Shown piece by piece: positions 25,661 to 33,887 of a stretch of DNA of 51,160 nucleotides. The stretch's first letter is position 1; each line of letters opens with the position of its first letter. The notes under the pieces are model-generated. The model had not been told where the DNA came from, did not search any database, and worked only from the letters and a program-made list of their open reading frames with translations. The stretch covers positions 1-51,160 of the forward strand of contig CALWKC010000021.1 in the NCBI GenBank assembly GCA_944381165.1. Reading direction: 5' to 3'. Position numbers and translations under genes: made by a program. This DNA comes from an uncultured Lachnospira sp. GTDB taxonomy: Bacteria; Bacillota; Clostridia; Lachnospirales; Lachnospiraceae.

Positions 25661-26413
25661 ATGCGCAAAAAGATGGTGGCTGGAAATTGGAAAATGAATA
25701 TGACACCTAGTCAGGCTGTGAAGCTTGCGAAGGAACTTAAACCTAAGGTTGATACCAATGAAGTTGATGTTGTGTTTTGTGTTCCGGCGATTGATATAGT
25801 GCCAGTTGTAAATGAATTAAAGGACAGCGGTATTAAAGTCGGAGCTGAGAATATGTTTTATGAGGAAAAGGGAGCGTATACGGGCGAGCTTTCGCCTGAA
25901 ATGCTTATTGATGCAGGAGTGACATATGTTATTATAGGACACTCTGAGAGAAGGCAGTATTTTCATGAGACAGATGAAGTTATTAACAAAAAGATGCGTA
26001 AAGCTATAGAGCACAAGCTTCTCCCTATCCTTTGCTGCGGCGAAAGCCTTGAGCAGAGAGAGAAGGGAGTTACTATCGAATTTATAAAAAAACAGATAGC
26101 CAGTGCTTTTAAATACATTCCGCCTGAAAATGTTATTAACTGTGTGATTGCATATGAGCCTATCTGGGCTATCGGTACAGGACGCGTGGCAACGGCTGAG
26201 CAGGCGCAGGAGGTATGTGAAGCTATAAGAGGCAGCATCCGTGATATTTATGGTGCTGTTGTGGCTGAAAGAATAAGGATCCTCTATGGAGGAAGCGTCA
26301 ATGCGGCAAATGCTTCACAGATTTTTTCAATGCCTGATATTGACGGAGGACTGGTAGGGGGTGCAAGCCTCAAGCCGGAATTTGCGGATATTGTAAATTA
26401 TAATAAAAAATAA
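25661..26413 (+). CDS. tpiA: Triose-phosphate isomerase
   Basis: A 250-residue TIM-barrel enzyme interconverting dihydroxyacetone phosphate and glyceraldehyde 3-phosphate. The active-site Lys is in NWKMN, the catalytic His in IIGHSERR, and the catalytic Glu in [13 protein letters not shown], which leads into the flexible loop 6. The phosphate-binding LYGGSVN and GGLVGGASL follow. AGGAGG precedes the ATG at 25661. Unlike gap-pgk it is transcribed behind a long structured leader. Confidence 0.98.
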   Translation: MRKKMVAGNWKMNMTPSQAVKLAKELKPKVDTNEVDVVFCVPAIDIVPVVNELKDSGIKVGAENMFYEEKGAYTGELSPEMLIDAGVTYVIIGHSERRQYFHETDEVINKKMRKAIEHKLLPILCCGESLEQREKGVTIEFIKKQIASAFKYIPPENVINCVIAYEPIWAIGTGRVATAEQAQEVCEAIRGSIRDIYGAVVAERIRILYGGSVNAANASQIFSMPDIDGGLVGGASLKPEFADIVNYNKK

Positions 26414-26463
26414 TTATTAGTTACTGCACAGGCTGAAGCTGTGCGGTAATGAAAAAAGTATAT

Positions 26464-26495
26464 CGGGTGTGACTGCGGTGTCACACCCGTTTTTC
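26464..26495 (+). terminator. Intrinsic terminator after tpiA
   Basis: CGGGTGTGAC at 26464-26473 pairs perfectly with 26480-26489 and is followed by TTTTTC. A second hairpin (TTACTGCACAG with CTGTGCGGTAA) lies just upstream. Confidence 0.9.
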
Positions 26496-26524
26496 TTTAC
26501 TTTTATGGTAGGATATGTTATGAT
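26496..26524 (+). promoter_or_regulatory. Probable promoter for gpmI
   Basis: TTTACT at 26496-26501, 17-bp spacer, TATGAT at 26519-26524, directly after the tpiA terminator. Confidence 0.5.
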
Positions 26525-26592
26525 ACCACTGGTTTTGGAGTATAAAAACCGTTGAAAATGTGAATATTTTTATAATATAAAGGAGAAAGAAC

Positions 26593-28131
26593 ATGAAGAA
26601 AAAGCCAGTTGTATTAATGATACTTGACGGATATGGTTTAAATAATAAAAAAGAAGGCAACGGAGTTGCAAACGCGAACACACCGGTTATAGACAAGCTG
26701 ATGTCAGACTATCCCTGTGTAAAGGGATATGCCAGCGGTCTTGCGGTAGGTCTTCCTGACGGACAGATGGGAAATTCAGAGGTAGGACATCTCAACATGG
26801 GCGCCGGAAGAATTGTATATCAGGAGCTCACAAGAATTACGAAGTCAATTCAGGACGGCGATTTTTTTGAGAACGAGGAGCTGCTCGGCGCAATAGAAAA
26901 CTGCAAGAAGAACAATTCAGACCTCCACCTTTACGGACTGCTCTCAGACGGAGGCGTTCACAGCCATATAACACATCTGTTTGCGCTTCTTGAGCTTGCT
27001 AAGAGAAACGGTCTTACAAATGTTTACGTTCACTGTTTTATGGACGGCAGGGATACTGCAACCGACGGCGGAAAAGAATATATCAATCAGCTCTGCGATA
27101 AAATGGAGGAGCTCGGAGTCGGAAAAATTGCATCAATTATGGGACGTTACTATGTAATGGACAGAGATAACAGATGGGACAGGGTAGAGGCTGCTTACAG
27201 AGCGCTCACAGATGGCGTCGGAAATGAGGCGGCATGCGCAAAGTGTGCAATAAGCGATTCATATGCGGCAGGAAAGACAGATGAGTTTGTTGTTCCTACA
27301 GTTATAAAGGAGGACGGAAAGCCTGTTGCCACAATTAAGGACGGCGATTCCGTAATATGTTTTAATTTCAGACCTGACAGAGCAAGGGAGATTACAAGAT
27401 GCTTCTGCGATGATAATTTTACCGGCTTCGACAGGGGCGCAAGAAAGAAAGTTCACTATGTATGCTTTACGGATTACGATGTGACAATAGAAAATAAGTA
27501 TGTTGCGTTTAAGAAAGAAGAAATTACAAATACATTCGGTGAGTTCCTTGCAAATCACCATATGACACAGGCGAGAATAGCTGAGACGGAAAAGTACGCC
27601 CATGTTACATTTTTCTTTAATGGCGGCGTTGAGGAGCCAAACGAGGGAGAGGACAGAATTCTTGTAAAGTCGCCTAAGGTTGCAACCTATGACCTTCAGC
27701 CTGAAATGAGCGCTCCTGAGGTATGCGACAAGCTCACTGAAGCAATCCGTTCAGGAAAATATGATGTTATCATAATCAACTTTGCAAATCCTGATATGGT
27801 CGGTCATACGGGAGTAATGAGCGCTGTTGTAAAGGCTGTTGAGACAGTTGACGAGTGTGTCGGAAAGGCTGTTGAGGCTATTAAGGAGGTTGACGGTGTA
27901 ATGTTTATCTGCGCTGACCACGGAAACGCAGAGCAGCTTGTAGACGACGCCGGAGAGCCGTACACAGCACACACAACCAATCCTGTGCCGTTTATACTTG
28001 TGAATTATGACGAGGCATATACGCTCAGAGAGGGCGGACGTCTCTGCGATATAGTGCCTACTCTCATAGAGATTATGGGGCTTGAAAAGCCGGCAGAGAT
28101 GACAGGAGAATCACTTCTGATAAAGAAATAA
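26593..28131 (+). CDS. gpmI: 2,3-bisphosphoglycerate-independent phosphoglycerate mutase
   Basis: A 512-residue manganese-dependent mutase (iPGM) interconverting 3- and 2-phosphoglycerate. The alkaline-phosphatase-like metal site begins with VVLMILDGYGLN and includes the phosphorylated Ser in GQMGNSEVGHLNMGAGR. SDGGVHSHITHL, DGRDTAT and MGRYYVMDRDNRWDR are the substrate-binding segments, and the C-terminal ADHGNAEQL carries metal ligands. The length is typical (about 510). AAAGGAG precedes the ATG. Confidence 0.97.
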   Translation: MKKKPVVLMILDGYGLNNKKEGNGVANANTPVIDKLMSDYPCVKGYASGLAVGLPDGQMGNSEVGHLNMGAGRIVYQELTRITKSIQDGDFFENEELLGAIENCKKNNSDLHLYGLLSDGGVHSHITHLFALLELAKRNGLTNVYVHCFMDGRDTATDGGKEYINQLCDKMEELGVGKIASIMGRYYVMDRDNRWDRVEAAYRALTDGVGNEAACAKCAISDSYAAGKTDEFVVPTVIKEDGKPVATIKDGDSVICFNFRPDRAREITRCFCDDNFTGFDRGARKKVHYVCFTDYDVTIENKYVAFKKEEITNTFGEFLANHHMTQARIAETEKYAHVTFFFNGGVEEPNEGEDRILVKSPKVATYDLQPEMSAPEVCDKLTEAIRSGKYDVIIINFANPDMVGHTGVMSAVVKAVETVDECVGKAVEAIKEVDGVMFICADHGNAEQLVDDAGEPYTAHTTNPVPFILVNYDEAYTLREGGRLCDIVPTLIEIMGLEKPAEMTGESLLIKK

Positions 28132-28138
28132 TAGATAC

Positions 28139-28167
28139 TTGAAATTATTAAATGCTTGTGTTAAAAT
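28139..28167 (+). promoter_or_regulatory. SigA-type promoter for secG
   Basis: TTGAAA at 28139-28144, 17-bp spacer, TAAAAT at 28162-28167, about 45 bp before the secG ATG. Confidence 0.65.
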
Positions 28168-28211
28168 TGACCTATTGTGTAAATATTTAGCCAAGTAGGA
28201 GGTGTTAATAG

Positions 28212-28469
28212 ATGTTCGGAATGTCATGGGCAGATACATTTAGAGTGTTTTTGATGGGACTTTTTATATTAGTTTGTATTTTTATAACGGTTATCGTTCT
28301 TATGCAGGAGAGTAAACAGAACGGATTGTCTGGCGCAATCAGCGGTGCTGCCGATACTTACTGGGGCAAGAATAAAGGACGTTCAATGGAGGGCAAGCTT
28401 GTTTTATTTACAAAGATTTTAGCTGTCGCTTTTATTGTTATTGCCGCTATATTGAATATTAATTTTTAA
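28212..28469 (+). CDS. secG: Preprotein translocase subunit SecG
   Basis: An 85-residue membrane protein with two hydrophobic helices (about 10-30 and 66-83) linked by a segment with QESKQNGLSGAISGAADTYWGKNKGRS, the SecG hallmark. It assists SecYE and SecA in protein export. Its place between gpmI and rnr is the conserved Firmicutes order gap-pgk-tpi-gpm-secG-rnr-smpB. AGGAGGTG precedes the ATG, and a terminator follows immediately. Confidence 0.93.
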   Translation: MFGMSWADTFRVFLMGLFILVCIFITVIVLMQESKQNGLSGAISGAADTYWGKNKGRSMEGKLVLFTKILAVAFIVIAAILNINF

Positions 28470-28480
28470 TCGGTTTCCGG

Positions 28481-28516
28481 GACGCTCTTGAGTAAATGCT
28501 TAAGGGCGTCTTTTTT
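28481..28516 (+). terminator. Intrinsic terminator between secG and rnr
   Basis: GACGCTCTT at 28481-28489 pairs with AAGGGCGTC at 28502-28510 and is followed by six T residues; the rnr ribosome-binding site begins three bases later. Read-through or a promoter inside this stretch is needed for rnr. Confidence 0.85.
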
Positions 28517-28529
28517 GTGGAGGTTTATT

Positions 28530-30698
28530 GTGGGACGTAAATCTAAGGATAATTGCAAAAAGTTTTTTGATGCTGATAAGAAAAAATTTGAGGACAGAAA
28601 AAATATGATAGAGGAGCTTGTGGTCAGAAATGAGCTATATGTTCCGATGAAGACCAAGGAGCTTGCCATTCTTCTTCAGGTTCCTAAGGAGGAGAGGGGC
28701 GAGCTTCAGGCTGTGCTTGACGACCTGGTTTCAGAGGGACGTATAGGCGTCTCTAAGAAAGGAAAGTACGGCAGACCTGAAAATACGGCTCTTATCGGTA
28801 TTTATGAGGGGACGAGCCGTGGATTTGGATTTGTCAGCGTTGAAGGCAGGGAAGATGATATTTTTGTAAAGGAAGCTGACGACGGCGGAGCGTTTCACAT
28901 GGATAAGGTTAAGGTTGTAATCACGGCTGAAAAGCGCGGCGACAAAAGATGCGAAGGCAAAATCGTAGGCATTATGGAGCATCAGCTTCATGAGCTTGTC
29001 GGCACTTATCAGAAGAACACAAATTACGGCTTTGTAATTCCGGATAATAAAAAGATATGCTGTGATATTTTTGTTCCTAAGGAAAAGTCGATGGATGCGG
29101 TAAGCGGACACAAGGTTGTGGTTGAACTTACCTCATACGGAGGACACGGAAAAAATCCTGAGGGGTATGTAAAAGAGATTATAGGTCATATTAATGACCC
29201 GGGTACAGATGTTATGTCTGTTGTAAAAGCATATGATTTGCCGGTGGATTTTCCCGAGGGAGTTATGAGAGCTGTCAGGCATATACCTGAGAATGTCTCG
29301 CCTGAGGAATATGCGGGAAGAAAAGATTTGAGAGCTTTGCAGACGGTAACGATAGACGGAGAGGATGCAAAGGATTTGGACGATGCAATTACGCTTACCG
29401 AGGAGGACGGAATTTATCATCTTGGAGTACACATTGCCGATGTAAGTCACTATGTTACCGAGAACAGCCTGATTGACAAGGAGGCCTACAGGAGAGGTAC
29501 AAGCGTGTATCTTGTGGACAGGGTTATACCGATGCTTCCTCATAAGCTGTCAAACGGTATCTGTTCGCTGAATCAGGGCTGTGACAGGCTGGCGCTGAGC
29601 TGTCTTATGGATATAGATATAAAGGGAAATGTCGTATCTCATAAAATCTGCGAAACAGTTATAAATGTAGACAGGCGTATGACCTATACAAATGTGAAAA
29701 AAATTCTTGAAAATGAAGATTTGGAAGTGATTTCCGAGTACAGCGATTTTGTTGACATGTTTAAGCGAATGGAAAATCTGGCTAAAATTCTGAGGACTAA
29801 AAGATTTAAGAGGGGCTCCGTTGATTTTGATTTTCCGGAGACGAAAATAAAGCTCAATGAAAAGGGAGAGCCGGTTGAGATAATGCCCTACGACAGAAAT
29901 ACGGCAACCCGTATTATTGAGGACTTTATGCTTATTGCCAATGAGACCGTGGCTGAGGATTATTTCTGGCAGGAGCTGCCGTTTTTGTACAGAAGTCATG
30001 AAAATCCGGACCCTGAGAAAATTCGCCGTCTGGGAACATTTATCAATAATTTCGGATATTCAATAAAAATAGGTGATGAAATACACCCTAAGGAGCTTCA
30101 AAAGCTGCTGTCAAAGATTGAGGGAAGCCCTGAGGAAAATCTCATTTCAAGGCTGACTCTCCGCTCTATGAAGAGGGCGCAGTATACGACGGAGTGTATT
30201 GGACACTTCGGGCTTGCGGCAAAATATTACTGTCATTTTACCTCGCCTATCAGACGCTACCCCGATTTGCAGATACACCGCATTATAAAGGAAAATTTAC
30301 ACGGTGGAATAAAGCGGAAGAGAATTGAACACTATAATGAAATTCTTCCCGAGACGGCGAAGCACACAAGCATGACGGAGAGGCGTGCAGACGACGCTGA
30401 GCGAGATACTGATAAGCTTAAAATGGTGCAGTATATGGAAAAGCATATAGGCGAGACGTTTGACGGCGTAATATCGGGAATGACAGCGTGGGGAATTTAT
30501 GTTGAGCTTCCTAATACAATAGAGGGCATGGTCAGTGTCGTATCGCTGCGTGACGGATTTTATGTGTATGACGAAAACCATTATGAAATGGTAAATGAGA
30601 CCACGGGAAGGACGTTTAAGCTCGGACAGCGTGTGCGGGTTGTGGTTTCGGGCTGTGACAGAATTCTTCGGACAATAGATTTTGAAATTTTGTCATAA
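28530..30698 (+). CDS. rnr: Ribonuclease R
   Basis: A 722-residue 3'-5' exoribonuclease that degrades structured RNA and non-stop mRNA released by tmRNA. Order: N-terminal helix-turn-helix (about 25-85), cold-shock OB domains (about 90-230), RNB catalytic domain with GEDAKDLDDAITL carrying the metal-binding acids, and a C-terminal S1 domain (DGVISGMTAWGIYVELPNTIEGMV). It ends right after S1 and lacks the Lys-rich tail of E. coli RNase R. The GTG at 28530 is chosen, with GGAGG 6 nt upstream; a longer TTG frame at 28488 runs back into the terminator. Confidence 0.95.
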   Translation: MGRKSKDNCKKFFDADKKKFEDRKNMIEELVVRNELYVPMKTKELAILLQVPKEERGELQAVLDDLVSEGRIGVSKKGKYGRPENTALIGIYEGTSRGFGFVSVEGREDDIFVKEADDGGAFHMDKVKVVITAEKRGDKRCEGKIVGIMEHQLHELVGTYQKNTNYGFVIPDNKKICCDIFVPKEKSMDAVSGHKVVVELTSYGGHGKNPEGYVKEIIGHINDPGTDVMSVVKAYDLPVDFPEGVMRAVRHIPENVSPEEYAGRKDLRALQTVTIDGEDAKDLDDAITLTEEDGIYHLGVHIADVSHYVTENSLIDKEAYRRGTSVYLVDRVIPMLPHKLSNGICSLNQGCDRLALSCLMDIDIKGNVVSHKICETVINVDRRMTYTNVKKILENEDLEVISEYSDFVDMFKRMENLAKILRTKRFKRGSVDFDFPETKIKLNEKGEPVEIMPYDRNTATRIIEDFMLIANETVAEDYFWQELPFLYRSHENPDPEKIRRLGTFINNFGYSIKIGDEIHPKELQKLLSKIEGSPEENLISRLTLRSMKRAQYTTECIGHFGLAAKYYCHFTSPIRRYPDLQIHRIIKENLHGGIKRKRIEHYNEILPETAKHTSMTERRADDAERDTDKLKMVQYMEKHIGETFDGVISGMTAWGIYVELPNTIEGMVSVVSLRDGFYVYDENHYEMVNETTGRTFKLGQRVRVVVSGCDRILRTIDFEILS

Positions 30699-30705
30699 AT
30701 TTTTG

Positions 30706-30761
30706 CAGGCGGTTTCTCATCTGCCATCAGGGCTATTTGCTTTCGCTCAGAAACAAATAGC
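30706..30761 (+). repeat. 56-bp dispersed repeat, copy C (upstream of smpB)
   Basis: It matches the reverse complement of 39303-39358 at 55 of 56 positions. It contains a hairpin GCTATTTG (30732-30739) with CAAATAGC (30754-30761). It starts 8 bp after the rnr stop and ends 85 bp before smpB. Confidence 0.88.
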
Positions 30762-30763
30762 GG

Positions 30764-30798
30764 CGTGAACAATCCAGTTTGATTTCTGATTGTTCACG
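30764..30798 (+). terminator. Perfect 11-bp hairpin upstream of smpB
   Basis: CGTGAACAATC at 30764-30774 pairs with GATTGTTCACG at 30788-30798, followed by TTGTTCTTG. The tail is only moderately T-rich, so it may be a weak terminator between rnr and smpB or a processing signal. Confidence 0.5.
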
Positions 30799-30845
30799 TT
30801 GTTCTTGATGAAACGAAAAAATGAAATGATAAAGGAGGGTTCAGT

Positions 30846-31316
30846 GTGAAAGAAAAAAATACAAATAAGCTCATTGCCAATAATAAAAAGGCGTATTATG
30901 ATTATTTTATAGATGAAAAGTATGAGGCGGGGCTTGTACTTCACGGAACAGAGGTTAAATCCTTAAGACAGGGAAAATGTTCCGTCAGGGAGGCGTATAT
31001 ACAGATTATTAACGGAGAGGTATTTGTAATCAATATGAATATAACGCCTTATGAGAAAGGCAATATTTTCAACACAGACCCGCTGAGACCTAAAAAGCTG
31101 CTTCTGCATCAGTCTGAGATAAATAAGCTTGCGGCGCAGACCGCGCAGAAGGGTTATACGATAGTTCCGCTTCAGGTTTATCTGTCACGGGGACGTGTTA
31201 AAATGGAGATAGGACTGGCGAGAGGCAAAAAACTGTATGATAAGAGGGAAAGCATAGCAAAGAAGGACCAGCAGAGAGAGGCGCAAAAGGATTTCAAGGT
31301 GAGAAATCTGGGCTGA
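30846..31316 (+). CDS. smpB: SsrA-binding protein SmpB
   Basis: A 156-residue basic RNA-binding protein that delivers tmRNA to stalled ribosomes. The OB-barrel signature is complete: NKKAYYDYFIDEKYEAGLVL, GTEVKSLRQGKCSVREAYI and NITPYEKGNIFNTDPLRPKKLL, ending in the flexible basic tail KGKKLYDKRESIAKKDQQRE. The start is GTG at 30846 behind AAAGGAGGG. The RNA partner, ssrA, starts 97 bp downstream, and rnr lies upstream, so the trans-translation set is together. Confidence 0.97.
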   Translation: MKEKNTNKLIANNKKAYYDYFIDEKYEAGLVLHGTEVKSLRQGKCSVREAYIQIINGEVFVINMNITPYEKGNIFNTDPLRPKKLLLHQSEINKLAAQTAQKGYTIVPLQVYLSRGRVKMEIGLARGKKLYDKRESIAKKDQQREAQKDFKVRNLG

Positions 31317-31365
31317 GAAAGGTTTTTTTGGTGCATTTTGCCGACATGTTTTACGGGCGTTTTTG

Positions 31366-31394
31366 TTGACAGGGATTTTTTTCAATGATAGTAT
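31366..31394 (+). promoter_or_regulatory. SigA-type promoter for ssrA
   Basis: TTGACA at 31366-31371, 17-bp spacer, TAGTAT at 31389-31394, about 20 bp before the mature tmRNA 5' end. Confidence 0.75.
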
Positions 31395-31413
31395 ATAGTG
31401 GAACTATTCATAA

Positions 31414-31758
31414 GGGGTAGTAAAGGTTTCGACAGGGTTTCTGAAGCTGGTGAAGCTATTCGCAGGTGATGCGTCAAATCACAAACTTAAATATAAACGC
31501 TAACGAAGATTTAGCTTACGCTGCCTAATGGCAGCAGTCTGACCTAGAGCACCTGCACTTTAGGATCCGGGCTTCGACTATGCAGGAAACGACACAGCCA
31601 AAGCTTTGAGGCTGCGGGCGTATTATGAAGCTACTGAAAACGCGGGGATGTTGGCTTTCCTGCGTCGGAGGGAATGAGGGCAACCGAAGCAACCAACTAT
31701 AATAGTAGAAGAACAGTGAATGGGATTTTGGACACGGGTTCGACTCCCGTCTACTCCA
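31414..31758 (+). ncRNA. ssrA: Transfer-messenger RNA (tmRNA)
   Basis: The 5' end GGGGTAG (31414-31420) pairs with CTACTCC (31751-31757), and the tRNA-like T loop TTCGACT is near the 3' end. The tag frame starts at GCT 31499-31501 and encodes ANEDLAYAA with a TAA stop at 31526-31528. CCA is not encoded. It rescues stalled ribosomes together with SmpB. A terminator follows seven bases later. Confidence 0.96.
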
Positions 31759-31764
31759 TACAGG

Positions 31765-31803
31765 AAAATGCTCAGAAACAGCGTGTTTCGGGCATTTTTT
31801 TTA
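31765..31803 (+). terminator. Intrinsic terminator of ssrA
   Basis: AAAATGC at 31765-31771 pairs with GCATTTT at 31792-31798, with an inner GAAACA/TGTTTC stem, followed by a T-run. Confidence 0.88.
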
Positions 31804-31840
31804 TTTCAATAGGAAATTGCTTTGATTGGAAGAGGATTGT

Positions 31841-32391
31841 TTACGCCTGCTTCTTTCTGAGTTCCGCTATTGCTCCGTAGTGTAAAATATCAAATTCAGC
31901 TGGTGCAATTTCTTCAAGCAGTCTGGTATGTTCCTGTTCCCACTGCCTGATTTCTTCTTCCGTAAGCGAAGCGCCGATTCCTCGGCAGGCTTTTATTCTG
32001 CCGTTCCAGCTCTCTCGGGTAAAGGTCACTTTTAAGGGATATTCCTCGTGATAAACAAGTTCAAAAAATTGTCAGGAAAGTCGATATTCTCCGCAGAGAC
32101 GGCGTAATAGTCGATGTCCATATTTTTTGACAGCATTTTCGCCTGTTCAATCTGATTTTCGGAAATATCCGTACCTGTCCATTTTGCTCCGTAACGGTAC
32201 ATATTTCTTGGTATAACGCCCGTTCCCGTGCCGATGTCGAGAACTCTCTGCCCGTCTGTACATAATCCTCGCCGCAGAATTTTATCATAAAATTCCTGAG
32301 GATAAATATCGCGGAACTTTGCGTAATCTGAAGAGGTTTTACCCCAGTCAAAGGGCTTTCCTCCATCTATGTTTTTATCTGTAATAAACAT
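31841..32391 (-). pseudogene. Class I SAM-dependent methyltransferase, internally deleted and frameshifted
   Basis: The upstream part (32391 to about 32065) encodes the N-terminus of a SAM methyltransferase: FDWGKTSSDYAKFRDIYPQEFY, the SAM motif VLDIGTGTGVIPRNM, and TDISENQIEQAK. After FPDN the frame shifts and stops at 32032. A second frame continues directly with FELVYHEEYPLKV and TFTRESWNGRIKACRGIGASL to a normal end at 31841. By comparison with family length (about 250 residues), roughly 100 central residues are missing. So a deletion with a frame change has broken the gene. It starts with MFITDKNIDGGK and has no intact substrate domain. Confidence 0.82.
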
Positions 32392-32524
32392 GATTTCTCC
32401 TTAAAAATAGTTTTTATATGCTGTACATTATTTTACATGATAACAGTATTGCAATCAAGAATAGAAAAATTTACATGCATATGATAAAATAATATCAGAA
32501 AAGTTTATCGTGTGGGGTGAATTT

Positions 32525-33109
32525 ATGGCGGATAAAGGCACAGTTCAAAAAAACGAAAAGACATATACGGTTGCAGGATACACATTTAATTCAAAGGAGG
32601 AAGCGCAGGAGGCTAAGGACGAGCTCAACGCAATCAAGTATGTATCTGCAAAGACAGACGGGAAGGACCCGAAACAGGTATATTTATTGTATAATACCAT
32701 TCTTGACAAGGAATTATTTAAGACGGCGGTGGGACTGGACTATCTGAAAGAACTCCAGCAGTTTTTGTATATTCATGATGAGATTCCAAACGATAAAATC
32801 AGACCTATTCCGATTAACAGCGAACTGAGAGAAGCTCTGGGTGAAAAGCGGGAGTTTACAAAGGTGAGGGGAGAAATGCGAAAGCTCAGGCGCGAAGTTG
32901 ATAAGTATAAGGACAGGTCGGTTAAGCTCATAATTGTAAATGTTGTTCTCCTGCTTGTAATTTTGGCGATGGTTGTTATTTTGAAAACTTCCTCCACCCC
33001 GACTATTATAGATTATGAAAATAAGCTTCAGGACAAGTATGCGTCATGGCAGGAGCAGCTTGAGTCGCAGGAGGCGTCTTTGAGGGACAGAGAAAATGAG
33101 CTCAGATAA
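32525..33109 (+). CDS. Hypothetical protein with one membrane helix and flanking coiled coil
   Basis: I do not recognise this 194-residue protein. About residues 1-125 are soluble and charged, opening with YTVAGYTFNSKEEAQEAKDELNAIKYV. A helix about 120-135 (EMRKLRREVDKYKDR) leads into a single membrane segment at about 137-157 (LIIVNVVLLLVILAMVVIL). The tail (160-194) is a probable coiled coil rich in Glu and Gln. The ATG 32525 is preceded by GTGGGGTG. It sits 90 bp before a two-component system and could belong to the same envelope-stress function, but that is inference. Confidence 0.7.
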   Translation: MADKGTVQKNEKTYTVAGYTFNSKEEAQEAKDELNAIKYVSAKTDGKDPKQVYLLYNTILDKELFKTAVGLDYLKELQQFLYIHDEIPNDKIRPIPINSELREALGEKREFTKVRGEMRKLRREVDKYKDRSVKLIIVNVVLLLVILAMVVILKTSSTPTIIDYENKLQDKYASWQEQLESQEASLRDRENELR

Positions 33110-33198
33110 CAGGCAGAGACTTTAAAAGTATTCACATTTTAAACATATCTTTGAGTTATATTCACGTTATAAAAATATAGAACGGGAGACGAATTTGC

Positions 33199-33873
33199 AT
33201 GGATAAAATAAAGGTTTTGGTAGTAGATGATGAGAGCAGAATGAGAAAGTTAGTTCATGATTTCCTGTCAAGAAGCAATTATGAGGTGGTTGAGGCTGCG
33301 GACGGGGAAGAGGCTATTGATATATTTTACAGCGATAAGTCAATCTCTCTTGTTATTCTTGATGTTATGATGCCAAAAATGGATGGCTGGGAAGTGTGCA
33401 GGCAGATTAGAAAGGATTCCAATGTGCCGATAATAATGCTTACCGCAAAGAGTGAAGAAAAGGACGAGCTTCAGGGGTTTGACTGCGGCGCGGATGAGTA
33501 TATTTCAAAGCCGTTCAGCCCTAAAATTCTTACAGCAAGGGTTGACGCCCTGGTGAGAAGAGCATACCAGATTGACAGCTCGGAGGTGTATGAAATAGGC
33601 GGGATTGAGATTGACAAGGCGGCGCATATAGTAAAAATTGACGGCAGGGAGATTGATTTGAGCTTTAAGGAGTTTGAGCTTCTGACATATTTTGTTGAAA
33701 ACAGGGGAATTGCGCTGTCAAGAGAAAAAATTTTAAACAATGTATGGAATTACGATTACTTCGGAGATGCCAGAACTATTGATACGCATGTAAAGAAGCT
33801 GCGCAAAAAGATGGGGGATAAAGGCGACTGCATACGCACGATTTGGGGAATGGGCTATAAGTTTGAGGTATAA
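33199..33873 (+). CDS. OmpR/PhoB-family response regulator
   Basis: A 224-residue regulator. The receiver domain has the acidic pair DDE at 10-12, phosphoacceptor Asp55 (ILDVMMPKMDGW), Thr82 and Lys104 (SKPFSP). The C-terminal winged helix (about 128-224) contains LSFKEFELLTYFVENRGIALSREKIL and DTHVKKLRKKMG, with RTIWGMGYKFEV at the end. The kinase gene follows after 14 bp, so they form one operon. Its target is unknown; the lipoprotein gene downstream is a candidate. Confidence 0.95.
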   Translation: MDKIKVLVVDDESRMRKLVHDFLSRSNYEVVEAADGEEAIDIFYSDKSISLVILDVMMPKMDGWEVCRQIRKDSNVPIIMLTAKSEEKDELQGFDCGADEYISKPFSPKILTARVDALVRRAYQIDSSEVYEIGGIEIDKAAHIVKIDGREIDLSFKEFELLTYFVENRGIALSREKILNNVWNYDYFGDARTIDTHVKKLRKKMGDKGDCIRTIWGMGYKFEV

Positions 33874-33887
33874 TTGGAGACCGGCAT

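Noticed and set aside
29133-29999. Two minus-strand frames within rnr
   Set aside because: RNase R motifs run continuously on the plus strand; these frames have no supporting signal.
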